A program made the position numbers and the translations under genes. Below, in pieces: positions 23,845-36,266 of a stretch of 64,000 nt of DNA. The notes below the pieces were generated by a model. That model did not search any database. It saw nothing but the letters and a program-made list of their open reading frames with translations, and was not told the DNA's origin. Location of the stretch: assembly GCF_000715075.1 (NCBI RefSeq), contig NC_134101.1, positions 192,158,103-192,222,102 on the forward strand, given 5' to 3'. The number at the start of each line of letters is the position of its first letter. The stretch's first letter is position 1. This stretch comes from Nicotiana tabacum (lineage: Eukaryota; Streptophyta; Magnoliopsida; Solanales; Solanaceae).

Positions 23845-25718
23845 TGACATGCCCCAAACTCAGGAAGCACGAATGACGCTCAACCAAGTGAACACGGCCA
23901 AGCAAGCCTGTTAGATATATTACCCAAACTCACTCATGAACAAAGAGAAGACATATTCTCATTAACTAGACAATAGGGAGATCATGTGTATAATACCAAA
24001 TTATTTTCATTAGTTACTTCATTTTTTTGAAGTCTCAAAATACGCACATTCTCATAGTCTGAAGTGCAATAAACGATTCAAACACAACATAACTTGTTTG
24101 ACTTTCCCATCACACATATACAAGCCACACTATGTCTACAAAGCCTCTAATAATTATAAAGAGTGCAATAGTAGTGCCGACAACATGGATTCAGCTATAC
24201 CTCAAAATGTGATAATATAATAAACAAAACATACATGACCCTGGAATTAAGTGGGGCTCACCAAGTCTGCTGGGAAGAGGGTGTACCACTAGCACTGATC
24301 AATGCCGCCTGTTGTGGAACCACCTGCATCCCTTAAAGATGCAGCGCCCCAGGCAAAAGAGACGTTAGTACCGTTGAATAACACTAGTATGTATATCTAA
24401 ACACCCTCTTGATAAAATGAATAATAATACAAGGAGGAACAATCATAAAGTCAATGAAAGCCTCAAACAATACCAAAACATCAACTTAAGAACCACATAA
24501 GTTTTCAACTAAATTTCCATGTTTTTAGGTTGGGATATCTTTATTTCCGATATAACATCATTCACAATACCACTGTAATTTTACACAGAGTCCGATCACG
24601 ACCTGATCGGCTAGGCCGTCTCATTTAAGACATCAACCACAATCACAATTTAAATTACAATTTCCAACACAATCACCACCATATGTGCGGCATGGAGTCT
24701 AATAACAGCCCGATCGGCTAGGCTGTTTCACGCGAGACATTACCCTTTTCTATCAATCATCTCACCTTGTAATTCTTTCACATCTTTTCAATTCATTGGC
24801 ACTAATGGCCACAATTTTAATAACATTCTTGGCACTTGGCAGTATTACATATTCCATACTCCTCTTTTCACGTTAACACATCATCATCATTATCAACATC
24901 AAGACTTTTCAATTCAAGACTTTAGGTACACGTGTGAGCAATTAAGAGCCTAGTACATATAGAGATTTTTCACATAATTATGCATGATAACTTTTATTCA
25001 AACTTGACTTGAAGTCGTAACATTTATAACACACATCCCATAATTTTAACATATTTTGAATTGATAAAAACATTTGGAAAAAATATTGAATGTATATCTT
25101 TGAACACAAGTTTACTTGAAATAGCCAATTTCATAATGATCAACTCGGGTCTTATCTAACTTAAATGAACACCGTGGAGTTCAATTCATAGAATGGAGTT
25201 TAGCCAAGATACCTCAATTGAGCTTCTTTAAACTCTAAAATATTCTGGAATTCTTAACAACTTCAATCAATTTTAGAAATATAACAAATTGAACTAAAAT
25301 TAGGAAGATGATCATGGTTCTAGATCATTTGAGCATTTTATCAAACACTAGGTGTGCATTATGGTTTCAAGGCCCTTTTTATGGAGAATTCCATCATTCC
25401 ACAACCTTCCCAAACCCTTTGATAACACATGCATACAAAAATAAACCTCTCCTATACCCAAAAATTGTATTGCTAATTACCCATTTTTAGTTAATTTTCG
25501 AAATTAAGGATTAGGGTGTAGAATCGTACCTCTAAGATGAAGACTAAATGAGTTATCCTTGTTAATCTTCAAAGATTTGAGCAATAATTGAAGGATAATA
25601 ATTTGAAGATCACTGTCCCACTCTAGGGCACTCTCTCACTCTACAATCTTTAATACATAAGTCTATTTCGGCACCACAAAATCTCGGGGTTTTAGGTAAA
25701 ATTTTACGGGGCCATACA
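23845..25718 (-). mobile_element. Solo LTR (1,874 bp) inserted in H reverse transcriptase
   Basis: It is bounded by a perfect 5-bp duplication CAATT at 23840-23844 and 25719-25723, and removing it restores RT codon order around LKELKE and LKDLL. It starts TGTATGGCCCCG and ends CATGTCA on the minus strand. The left end matches the G1/H LTR (GACGCTCAAC, AAGCAAGCCTGT), so it is the same family as its host. No internal region is present, as after recombination between two LTRs. Confidence 0.92.
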
Positions 25719-25723
25719 CAATT

Positions 25724-25822
25724 ATTCCTTTAGCTCCTTCAATACTGCTAGTGCCATTCTGTAGGGTGGAATAGATATAGGATGCTTGCCTATCATCACA
25801 TCAATCCCAAGGTCGGCCTCTA
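25724..25822 (-). pseudogene. H reverse transcriptase, N-terminal fragment
   Basis: Ninety-nine bases between two insertions translate on the minus strand as GIDVMIGKHPISIPPYRMA followed by an AVLKELKE block, the start of Ty3/gypsy RT. It links the protease side (34456) to the RT side (23839). One codon after KE is a stop where relatives have Gln. Confidence 0.9.
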
Positions 25823-28490
25823 TGTCACGCCCCGAACTTGGGGGGCGAGACCGACACCTAGTGCCTCATCTATCCTTGCGTACCAACTTGCAATTAAGAG
25901 GCTCTGGACATATGATGTCATACATTGGCCATGGACCATATCGTAAGACGATTGTGAATGCTGACTAAATGTCAATATAAAACTGGGTCGACAAGGCCGT
26001 CATAATTATTACAGCTGATAAACCGACCCAATATACATACAAGGCCTGGAAGCCCAACATACTACACTAACTGACAGGATATGTTTACAAGCCTCTACTA
26101 AATGATATACTGTGATCGGAACTGCTCCCCGACCTACTCATAACATATATACATGTTGTACCTAAGGCTTTAGACACGGAAACTCCGTAAGGCATGGAGC
26201 TTATCGATCAAGCTGAACTCGGAAAACACTTATTAAAAAGGCCTACTCGTCTGTCAGTCTGAACCTGCACGGATGAAATGCAGCGCCCCCAGAAAAGGGA
26301 CATCAGTGCGTAGTAATGTACTGAGTATGTAAGGCAATATACTGAAAGCTGAAACTGAACTGATAATATAATAACTGCAAGTAGCTGGTAGTCAAAGATA
26401 ATATGAAGATATGCTTACCTGCTGATACTGACTCAACTCTCCCAATATAGTGAGTAATATAGTTGTCCGGCCCTATAAGGCTCGGTATATATATATATAT
26501 ATCTACATTGCCGTAGTAGGCTCGCTCATAAGTGCTCGGCCATACTATTCTCTGAATCTCGACAAACTGGGTTCACTTATAAGCGCTCAGCCATAATAGA
26601 TTTGGTATATAACTCTCCATCTTATCAGAGGTTTCCCAATAGGGGCCTACCCATCGATTATAGCTCGATAATAATGAAAATACTTTTAATACTGTATATA
26701 TATAAACTCTCTGCTCTCTTGACTGGAAGAAGGAAAATACTCAATTGAATATAAAGTCCCGATAAGGAGAATATAGTAACTTAAAAAACTAGAAAAATAT
26801 ACGCAATTTGCGAGATATGATTTTTTTATGCCTCATTATCAAACTTTTGTAATGATGAGATCATACCAAAATGAAGAAAGATCTTAGCCTTAACATACCT
26901 TTATTTCTTGGCTAGCGATAGTTCATGAGTTCCTGTACGCTCTACGAAAAATAATCCATCAACGTCACATTCTCTTTTCCCAATACTTACCTATGCTTCT
27001 ATATGTTCAAATACACCTACGTATATTATAGTACTCAATAGTGTTTCCAATAGTAAGATCACCGTAAGTGAGGAGATCAAATGCAACCATGCTTGATATT
27101 CAACCATTTTAGTTCTCTTAATGATCGTAATTTTAGAATCCATATATTCTCTGAGAAGCTAACTTTATTCCAACTCGTTCAAGTTGGCAAGGTCTGACTG
27201 TCTATTCATATTCATAATATATATGCAACAACCTGTGTTGTAGGAAAGCTTGTCAAACCTCATATTGCAACTTCTTGTGTGAACCCGAGGCAGAGAAATG
27301 CAATCTCAAGTTAAAGCTCAACTTTAGAAGAGGAGAGTGCATACAGAATCCACTGGACCTTATCAAAGTGTACCAACAGACGCACTTTGTGTTGCTCCAC
27401 ATTGGTGTAGTAAGGGAAATATAACTAGTAGTAGCTACTTTTACCACCAAATAATCTCTGTTCATCTTATATTATTAGCAAGGAAAATTCTGAAGGCAAT
27501 TTATTCAAGTCTAACTGCTCCTCAGATCCCTCAGAAGTAACTCCAGAGACATCAAGCCTACTTTCTTCCCTTATTGGAGCTCCTTGTGCTCTTGAAGACA
27601 TCTTGAAGCTCACAACATACTCCGGATATATGTGTGTATTGATATTCATATTCCACACAGTATAATATATAGTATTCTCCAAATCATCAACACCACTAAT
27701 ATAACGAAACAATACAACGTGGATGTAATAGATATAGATTATGACACTTCAATGCAGATACATGTCAAAATCCTTGCATGTAGAGTAATGAGTCATTTCC
27801 TCATTTCATATTATGTGACCACGTAAAAAGGTGTCCATCCACATTTATGATAGGGTCAATTTTCATCTTTAGCTAATTCCATTTACTTTTGTTCTTTCTT
27901 TCACTACATTCCAAACTTTAACTAATGCACAACATAAACTTTTTGACCTCAATTTGATATGTACCAAGATATTAAACGCGTACACTATTATTTTATTAGA
28001 ACATCCATGTAAAAATACATATATTTTTCCAAATTATAATTTTCCTAATCTCATATAAAGAGTAAAATTTTGGTATGCTTAATTTTTAAAATGGTAAAAA
28101 GATAACCTTCTTTTCTTGCGAGAAAATAATTTATATCTTTATAATAAAGAAATTCTTTTTGTACTATATATTCTCAAAACGAAAAAAGGATAACTTTTCT
28201 TATGATAAAATACTATATATATTCTTATAACAAATAAAACATCATATATAAATTCCCACATGTCATTATTTAATTTAGAACTTATCACAACCATATAAAA
28301 TTGTATCTATCAACTTTTACCGAAAATAGTTTACTTTAAAGAAAATACATCTCAAGCTAATATATACTAGTTCCGAAATTCTTCAATCTTACATTGTCTT
28401 ACATCCCTATCTTTATGTATAACATTAATCCATTCCAACTCATATATTATCACTTCGACGAATCCTAACGTTAAAGTATGGGATGTAACA
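25823..28490 (-). repeat. E5 3' LTR (2,668 bp)
   Basis: On the plus strand it runs from TGTCACGCCCCGAACTTGG to GGGATGTAACA, collinear with 31763-34450. It carries an AT microsatellite at about 26482-26500 and the short ORF described at 27467-27601. Confidence 0.92.
27467..27601 (-). CDS. Short ORF inside E5 LTR, 44 codons, unknown
   Basis: The ORF starts MSSRAQGAPIREESRLDV and ends with a stop at 27467. Composition is acidic and hydrophilic, with Ser, Glu and Leu common and no membrane segment. The other LTR has the same ORF (33435-33569) with one silent and one Phe/Leu change. The surrounding 143 bp (27513-27655 against 33481-33623) are identical between the LTRs, although flanking LTR sequence differs by about 4%. 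A TATATTATA-like sequence lies about 60-70 bp upstream on the minus strand. It could be a leader ORF, a captured host exon fragment or chance. I do not recognise it. Confidence 0.3.
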   Translation of the reverse strand: MSSRAQGAPIREESRLDVSGVTSEGSEEQLDLNKLPSEFSLLII

Positions 28491-28526
28491 TCCTCCCCCC
28501 CTTTAGAACATTCGTCCTCGAATGTT
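28491..28526 (-). promoter_or_regulatory. E5 polypurine tract and palindrome
   Basis: On the minus strand the sequence TTCTAAAGGGGGGGAGGA abuts the LTR start TGTTACATCCC. 28507-28526 is the exact palindrome AACATTCGTCCTCGAATGTT also found in E1. Confidence 0.88.
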
Positions 28527-31500
28527 AAATCTTTGAGATTTGCAAAATATTCACTAAGTTCTCCTTTGTATAAAACTTAAAATCCTAACTATATCTGAAG
28601 TCTTGACTATTCACAACCTTTTGTACTCGAATATCCCGTATCTTCTTCACCTTTACTTACTTAAAATCTCGTATCATATCTTTTATCTCCTTCTTAACCT
28701 CCCTTCCACCTAGGTGTAATTGACATCCATAACTTGAAGCTCTATTATAATGCTCGCACCTCTGGTATGTACACAATCGGTGGGAGCTTCGTACTGACTT
28801 CTTATGAGGCTGGTACTTCTTCTAACTGGCTTCCTTGTGGAGTTATTATAGATTATGGTTATTGTGTTATTTCTCTTGAACATCTGATATTAAGAGTGAT
28901 TTTGTCACGTTCCAGCACAACTCCTATAACTTTTCTAGGTCCAATAATCAGACTCCTGATTTAGTTAGGTGATGTAATTCTTTAGTTTCCTCTTCCTTCT
29001 GATCAGCCTTTACGTAGGCTTAAGCTATCTTCCAATCTATTGCTCATGGTATCAGTTATTACCTTAGCCTTTCATGGGCGTTATGGAATATCCATGATAC
29101 AATCTTCTAATAATTCAATCCTTTGTCTCCTAGGCTTAATTCTTTCTTGTAACTTTACTGGAGTCTTCTATGGCTGTATGATTGTCAACAAATATGCTGC
29201 CTGGATAATGTTCCAAAATCTTGAGTGTATCCATAGCGTACTAACTCTGGATCATTGATGAAATAATTCTTTTATTTCGTCTTAGCTTTCTTTCAACGTA
29301 AGCTATTATTATCCTGGTCTTTTTGCCCCTTGTTGCATCCATACTTAGCTTATCTTAGTGCCCACACTTGCCAGAGTTTTCATACAACTCATATGATCTC
29401 GAATATTAATTTTAATTCTTACTTCTCGTTCATTAGCCAGGGTAGGTGTCATTTTCCTTTGGAATGCTTACAATGTTGTTACGAGATAGTCGTTACACGA
29501 CCATTTTCTCTTTAGGTCGTTGTGTTTAGGTTGAAGCCTTCTTTCTTATCTACTCAGCTAGTCTTTCGTTGTAGTATTTAGGGAGAACCCTTGGCTCTTG
29601 TAAAGCTGTGAGCTTATTACAGACATTTTCTGATGTCCTTACTTTTCTATAATCATCTGTAGTTGCTTACTTCAATGTCGTTGTGCTCAAATGGTTGCTT
29701 CTGAACTGATATTTTGACTGCCTTCCCAGTGGCACTTTCTTTTATCCCTATAACATTCATATGTATCATTAACTACCCCGACTCTTGTTAGAATATATCT
29801 CAAGTATTATAATGATATTCTTCAAGGCTGAACTCTCCATGTTGGATTCTACTATGTTTATCTCACACGATCAGATGATTTGTCTGTAACCTCCTGTTTA
29901 GCCATAACTGGTATATTCCTGACTAATTACTAACTACTCGTTGGTCCATTCTCATATCAATATTCCTCATAATCTTTCTTGGGTTATTTCCTTTGTCTTA
30001 ACTTACGTCTCGTACTGTCTCCTTATTTATCAAAAACATCTCGGGCAGGAACCCTTACTTTCTTTTCTTGGTGTCGTGCTTACATAATGTTCTGGAATCA
30101 TAGAATATCTATAACATTTGAATAAGTACAATCTCATCCCTTTCTCATTCTTATCTTGCTCTTCCTTTATCATTCCATAGTCACTAGAACCACTTAATTA
30201 TGACTTAATGTCACATCACTCCATATTCCCCCCTTTAGGGGTGTACTAAAAGTTGAAGCCACAAGGATCTACCTATATATGTTTTATCTCTTCATTTTTG
30301 GCATCGTTTCTCAACATCAATGATCCTTACTCGCCTTTCGGCAATTCTTCTGCACCAAGGATGACAAATCCCTTACTCGCGAGGGTGACACTTAAGATAA
30401 CTGGCACGTACAATCTCTTAAGCTTAACTTTGCTCACATTGTTTGCTCTAGGGAAGCAACTCCCTGAATGACCATTCTCTGAATTCATCATGAATCCTCT
30501 TCTGTGGTCCATTCTATTACTGCCGGAACAGAATCTGAAATTACCATGATGCCGAGTACTTTCCAATCATTCAGTACCTAATTTATATTTAGTTTATCTT
30601 GTTTACCAGTCCATACTGATCTTTGTTACTCTGGGGTTAACTCTCCCCTCTGGTAGTCGCGTTGGAGTCACGAACTTATTTTCGAAATGAGGATATAACC
30701 TTATGGCCTATACTCTTTTGTTGTCTTAAGGACCATCACCTTTCGTCCATTTCTTCATTTGACTATAGGTTTTGTAACACTCTACCATTTTCATCCATGT
30801 ATCATACCTTATTAATAATGTTTCCTAATCTCTCTTCCTATTATTCTGCATATCTATTTTCTTGTGAAAACTTCAATACGACATTCTTTCGCTTTAGCTT
30901 TCCTTTGCTCCATCCAGTGGCTCTTCAAGTTGATTAACGTTCCCGCTTTACTAGGGACGCGAGCCATACTAAGGTAATATTTATCCATTCAAGGCTTATA
31001 GTGCATGTCTTTGTAGTACTCATATCTGGCTGAACTATAATAAAGTGTACCATCTAGGTGTCTCACAAGGAGATCTATTAGCAAATTTGCCATATCCTTC
31101 AAAAATGTCAACTGAAGCAGACAATTCATCCATCATATCTTCTTATACTATTTTCTATTAACCCTCATAGGGCATATCTGGAATGGGTGCGGCCAATTGT
31201 ATATACCTCTGTTACATTTGAATATAACTCAAAAAGCTTATGTTCCTCTGCCTGAATTATAAACATTGTTAACCTTTGTTAACTGGGCACCTCATACCCT
31301 TCTTCATCTTGCTTCTTTTACTTGTTGAAACTTGTACTTATTTTCTTAATCTCTCATTGTCCTTCACCATAAAGATGGATAGGCATTCTTGCCTTAAGGC
31401 TTCTTATCAGAAAGCTTACATTTTTCAGTATACCCATGATCTGCTAAAAGACCTCATATTTACTTATCGTAGGCATCATACAAAAATCGAATTCCTCTGA

Positions 31501-31744
31501 CTGAGCTCTTCCACAACTATATCTCTTTCCAACCATCTTTCCGAATGTAGGTATCGTCTTATTACGAATAATATAGAATTTCGAAATTTGACTTCTTATA
31601 AGTGAGCTCTACCACACGATCTAGAGTAAGAAGAAAGAGTAAGAGTCCTAAATGCCCTGTAGCCTCATGCTTATAATTGTGGTGCACGACATACCCATAA
31701 ACAAGACTCTACTAGACACGGCTTGTAGACTCCCTAGGACAGAA
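28527..31744 (-). other. E5 internal region, non-coding
   Basis: Roughly collinear with the E1 internal region, with matches spread over its full length. Only short ORFs are present. The segment at 30360-30480 (minus) encodes a peptide with GHSGSCFPRANN and KVKLKR blocks, paralleled in E1 at about 2790-2900. No family is recognised. Confidence 0.7.
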
Positions 31745-31761
31745 CTGCTCTGATACCACTT
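31745..31761 (-). promoter_or_regulatory. E5 primer binding site
   Basis: The minus strand reads AAAGTGGTATCAGAGCAG directly after the LTR. TGGTATCAGAGC is the exact initiator tRNA-Met complement. Confidence 0.9.
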
Positions 31762-31762
31762 T

Positions 31763-34450
31763 TGTCACGCCCCGAACTTGGGGGGCGAGACCGACACCTA
31801 GTGCCTCACCTATCTTTGCGTACCAACTTGCAACTAAGGGGCTTTGGACATACGATGTCATACTTTGCCCATGGACCACATTGTAAGACAACTGCGAATG
31901 CTGACTAAATGTCAATATAAAATTAGGCCGACAAGGCCGTCATAGTTATTACAGCTGATAAACCAACCCAATATACATACAAGGCCTGGAAGCCCAACAT
32001 ACTACACTAACTGACAGGATATGTCTACAAGCCTCTACTGATGGACATACTGTGATCGGGACAACTCCATGACCTATTCATAACATATATACATATATAT
32101 ACAGGATGTACATAAGGCTCTAGACACAGAAACTCCGAAAGGCTTGGAGCTTACCTATCAAGCTGAACTCGGGCAACACTTATTGAAAAGGCCTATCCGT
32201 CTGTCAGTCTAAACCTGCACGCATGAAATGTAGCGCCCCCAGAAAAGGTACGTCAGTACGAAAGGTACGTCAGTACGAAAGTAATGTACTGAGTATGTAA
32301 GGCAATATACTGAAAGCTGAAACTGAACTGATAATATAATAACTACAAGTAGCTGGATGTCAAAGATAATATGAAGATATGCTTACCTGCTGATACTGAC
32401 TGAACTCTCCCAATATAGTGAGTATAATAGATGTCCGACCCTATAAGGCTCGGTATACATATATATCTGCTCTGCCGTAGTAGGCTCGCTCATAAGCGCT
32501 CGGCCATACTAGTTTCTGTATCTCGACCAATTGGGCTCGCTTATAAGCGCTCGGCCACAATAGACTCGGTATATAACTCACCATCTGATCAGAGGTTGCC
32601 CAATAGGGGCCTGCCCATCGATTATAGCTCGATGGTAATGAAAATACTTTTAATACTGTATATATATAAACCCTCTGCTCTCTTGACTGGAAGAAGGAAA
32701 ATACTCAATTGAATATAGAGTCCCGATAAGGAGAATATAGTAACTTAAAAAAACTAGAAAAATATACACAATTTGCGAGACATGATTTTTTTATTTATGC
32801 CTCGTTATCAAACTTTTGTACTGAGGAGATCATGCCAAAATGAAGAAAGATCTTAGCCTTAACATATCTTTATTTCTTTTCTAGCGATAGTTCATGAGTT
32901 CCTGTACCCTCTACGAAAAAAAATCCATCAGCGTCACATTCTCTTTTCCCAATACTTACCTATGCTTCTATATGTTCAAATACACCTACGTATATTATAG
33001 TACTCAATAATGTTTCCAATAGTAAGATCACCATAAGTTAGGAGATCAAATGCAACCATGCTTGATATTCAACCATTTCAGTTCTCTTAATGATCGAAAT
33101 TTTAGAATCCATATATTCTCTGAGAAGCTAACTTTAGTCCAACTCATTCAAGTTGGCAAGGTCTGACTGTCTATTCATATTCATAATATATACACAACAA
33201 CCTGTGCTGCAGGAAAGCTTGTCAAACCTCATATTACAAATTCTTGTGTGAACCCGAGGTAGAGAAATGCAATCTCAAGTTAAAGCTCAATTCTGAAGAG
33301 GAGAGTGCATAAGGAATCCACTGGACGTTATCAACTTGTACCAATAGACGCACTTTGTGTTGTTCCACATTGGTGTAGTAAGGAAAATAGGACTTGTAGT
33401 AGCTACTTTTCCCACCAAATAATCTCTGTTCACCTTATATTATTAGCAAGGACAATTCTGAAGGCAATTTATTCAAGTCCAACTGCTCCTCAGATCCCTC
33501 AGAAGTAACTCCAGAGACATCAAGCCTACTTTCTTCCCTTATTGGAGCTCCTTGTGCTCTTGAAGACATCTTGAAGCTCACAACATACTCCGGATATATG
33601 TGTGTATTGATATTCATATTCCAAACAGTATAATATGTAGGATTCTCCAAATCATCAACACCACTAATATAATGAAACAATACAACATGGATGTAATAGA
33701 TATAGATTATGACACTTCAATGCAGATACATGTCAAAATCCTTGAATGTAGAGTAATGGGTCATTTCCTCATTTCACATTATGTGACCACGTAAAAAGAT
33801 GTCCATCCACATTTATGATAGGATCCATTTTCATCTTTAGCTAATTCCATTTGTTTTTGTTCTTTCTTTTACTACATTCCAAAGTTTAACTAATGCACGA
33901 CATAAACTTTTTGACCTCAATTTGATATGTACCAAGTTATTAAACACATACACTATTATTTCATTAGAACATCCATGTAAAAAATACATATATTTTCCCA
34001 ACTTATAATTTTCCTAATCTCATATAAAGAGTAAAATTTTGGTAGTCTTAATTTTTAAAATGGTAAAAAGACAACCTTCTTTACTTGCGAGAAAATAATT
34101 TATATCTTTACAATAAAGAATTTTTTTTTGTACTATAAATTCTCAAAACGGAAAAAGGATACTTTTCTTATAATAAAATACTATATATATTCTTATAATA
34201 AATAAAACCTAATTCCCACTTGTCATGTATTTAATTTAAAACTTGTCACAACCATATAAAATCGTATCTATCAACTTGTACCAAAAATAGTTTACTTAAA
34301 GAAAATACATCTCAAGCTAATATATACTAGTTTTGAAATTCTTCAAACTTACAGTGTCTTACATCCCTATCTTCATGTATAACCTTAATCCCTTCCAACT
34401 CATATGTTATCACTTCGACGAATCCTAACGTTAAAGTACGGGATGTAACA
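31763..34450 (-). repeat. E5 5' LTR (2,688 bp)
   Basis: Same boundaries as the left copy. It differs by scattered substitutions and by a local duplication of a 17-bp unit containing GTACGTCAGTACGAAA (about 32248-32281). Confidence 0.92.
33435..33569 (-). CDS. Second copy of the short LTR ORF
   Basis: Same 44-codon frame as 27467-27601, in the 5' LTR of E5. The Met, stop and frame are retained. See that entry for description and doubts. Confidence 0.3.
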   Translation of the reverse strand: MSSRAQGAPIREESRLDVSGVTSEGSEEQLDLNKLPSELSLLII

Positions 34451-34455
34451 CCCTA

Positions 34456-35060
34456 TCTAGTGGAATCCCAGGGAGCTCATCAGGAAAGACCTCCGTAAAT
34501 TCATTCACAACTAGCACAGACTCAAGTGTAGGTGCCTCATCGGTGTCCGTAACTCAGATCAAATGGTAAATATACCCTTTGTTGATCATCTTAGTGTCCT
34601 TAATGTAAGAAATAAGCCTACCCTTCGGCACCACACCATCCCCTTCTATTCAATAACTGACTCATTTGAATTTCAAATATAACGCTGCTAGTTCGGCAAT
34701 CAAGCTTAGAAAAACATGAATAAATCCAGTCCATTCCCATCATCACATCAAAATCAACCATCCCTAATTTGATGAGATTGGCTAAGGTGTCCCTACCATG
34801 CATTGTAACAACTCAATCCCTATAAACCCGAGCGACCACAATAGACTCACCAACCGGAGTAGATATAGAGAACGACTCATGAAGTTGTTCCGGTTCTATC
34901 CCAAATTCCATAGCAACATAAAAAGTGACATAACACAAAGTGGAACTAGGATCAATAAGAGCATAGACATCACGAGATTGGACAGTCAATATACTTGTGA
35001 CAACATCTGGAGAAACCTCTGTACTCTGGCGACCACTCATAGCATATAAACAACTGGGTC
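34456..35060 (-). pseudogene. H aspartic protease
   Basis: Read leftward: VYALIDPSSTLCYVT with the usual DPGST motif changed to DPSST, then EFGIEPEQL, STPVGESIVVARVYRD, a stop at TVRGRD-equivalent codons, GMVDFDVMMGMDW and the linker ending DELPGIP at the E5 junction. The Gly after the catalytic Asp is lost by a Gly-to-Ser change, and stops and a shift follow near 34600. It would release gag and pol from the polyprotein; this copy cannot. Confidence 0.85.
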
Positions 35061-36266
35061 CTACCAAACTTTGTGCACCACACCTAGCTGCACCATGCCT
35101 TGTGGGTGCTGGTGTGCCTCAAGCTGGAGGGGATGCTGCGGATGTGGTAGCTATAGAACTGGGTGGTTGTGTCGTACCCCTACCTCTACCCTAACAGAAC
35201 GAATGGCAATCTCTCTAGATGTGACTCCTCAATCCGCACTCGTAGCATATAGGTAGGTCCATGTAGAAGACTCCTAAATGCAACTTCCTGCACTTAGGGA
35301 ACGTGGGCCTCCTCTACTGCTGGAATCTTCTACCAAGACGACCCTACTGGTAGGATCCCCTATTGCCTAGACCGGGCCTAAAATAATTCCACTGCTACTT
35401 ACCGGGCCCTGATAATGGTGCACCGAGTGAAGACTGAGCAAAGGACCGGGATGGCTTGGATGATCCTGCTTTGAATGCTGACGTACCACCACCACTACCC
35501 GAAGAACAACCAAAGTTGCCCGCGGATCGGGCCTTGCTATTACGCTCTCGCTCTATTCTATTCTTCAATCTACAGTTTTCTAAAGCGTGAGAAAATGCCA
35601 CCATATTCCCATAGTTCATATCAAAATTCAAGGCAGCTGTAGCGGCCTCATTAATAACCAAGGGGCTAAGGCCCAACACAAATCGGCACACTCTCGCCTC
35701 CATAGTGGGCAACATGTATACAATATACTTGGACAGGTGCACGAACCTCATATGGTACTCCCGCGCACTCAGTCTACCTTGAATTAAGCTCTCAAACTCA
35801 CTTGGCTGGCAAGAAATGATCAATAAATGCATCGGCGAACTCATTCCACCTAGCCAGAAGGGTTCCCTCCTCATATGACTCCTCATACAGTTCAAACCAA
35901 GAATATGCCACCTCTTTCACGAAGTAGGAAGCCAAATACACTGCTTATGTGTCATTAGCACGCATAACTCGAAGAGTCTTGTGCATCTCATAAATGAAGC
36001 CTTGAGAGTCCTCCTTGGGATTAGTACTAGTAAACACTGGAGGATATAACTAAAAAAACTTGTCCACCCTCGAGCTAGTAGAATCCCCTTGCTGACATGA
36101 AGAAGTAGGTGCAACCGTAGATCTCTGGGCCTGAGAAGCCGCTATCTGAGCCGACATGTATATGGATCCCCTATGTTCCCTGTCAGAAGCACCGGACCAG
36201 AAGCTGGGGCTGGTGGTGGAACATGAATATCAATTAGAGGGATCGTTGCACCCTCAGTAGGTGCAG
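35061..36266 (-). pseudogene. H gag, core domain and zinc knuckle
   Basis: From the right: VDKFF and YPPVFTSTNPKEDSQGF, then a YFVKEVAYSWFELYEE block, ARWNEFADAFIDHFLPA, then EYHMRFVHLSKY with MLPTMEARV and the INEAATAALN block, a Gly/Ser-rich stretch and a CYECGLRSHI-stop-RDC zinc knuckle (about 35215-35255). The knuckle keeps C-x2-C-x4-H-x4-C spacing but has a TAG inside. Frame changes near 35895 and 36060 break the rest. The right end is cut by the copia insertion. Confidence 0.85.

Larger units (their letters stand above)
25823..34450 (-). mobile_element. E5, complete LARD-like element (8.6 kb)
   Basis: Two LTRs (25823-28490 and 31763-34450) flank a 3.27-kb internal region with PPT on the left and PBS on the right, so it lies on the minus strand. 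Flanks CTCTA (25818-25822) and CCCTA (34451-34455) are a 5-bp target duplication with one change. It sits in H pol between a DELPGIP block and GIDVM. No gag or pol motif is present. The internal core is homologous to that of E1, so both belong to one non-autonomous family with diverged LTRs. LTR divergence by eye is 4-5%. Confidence 0.9.
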
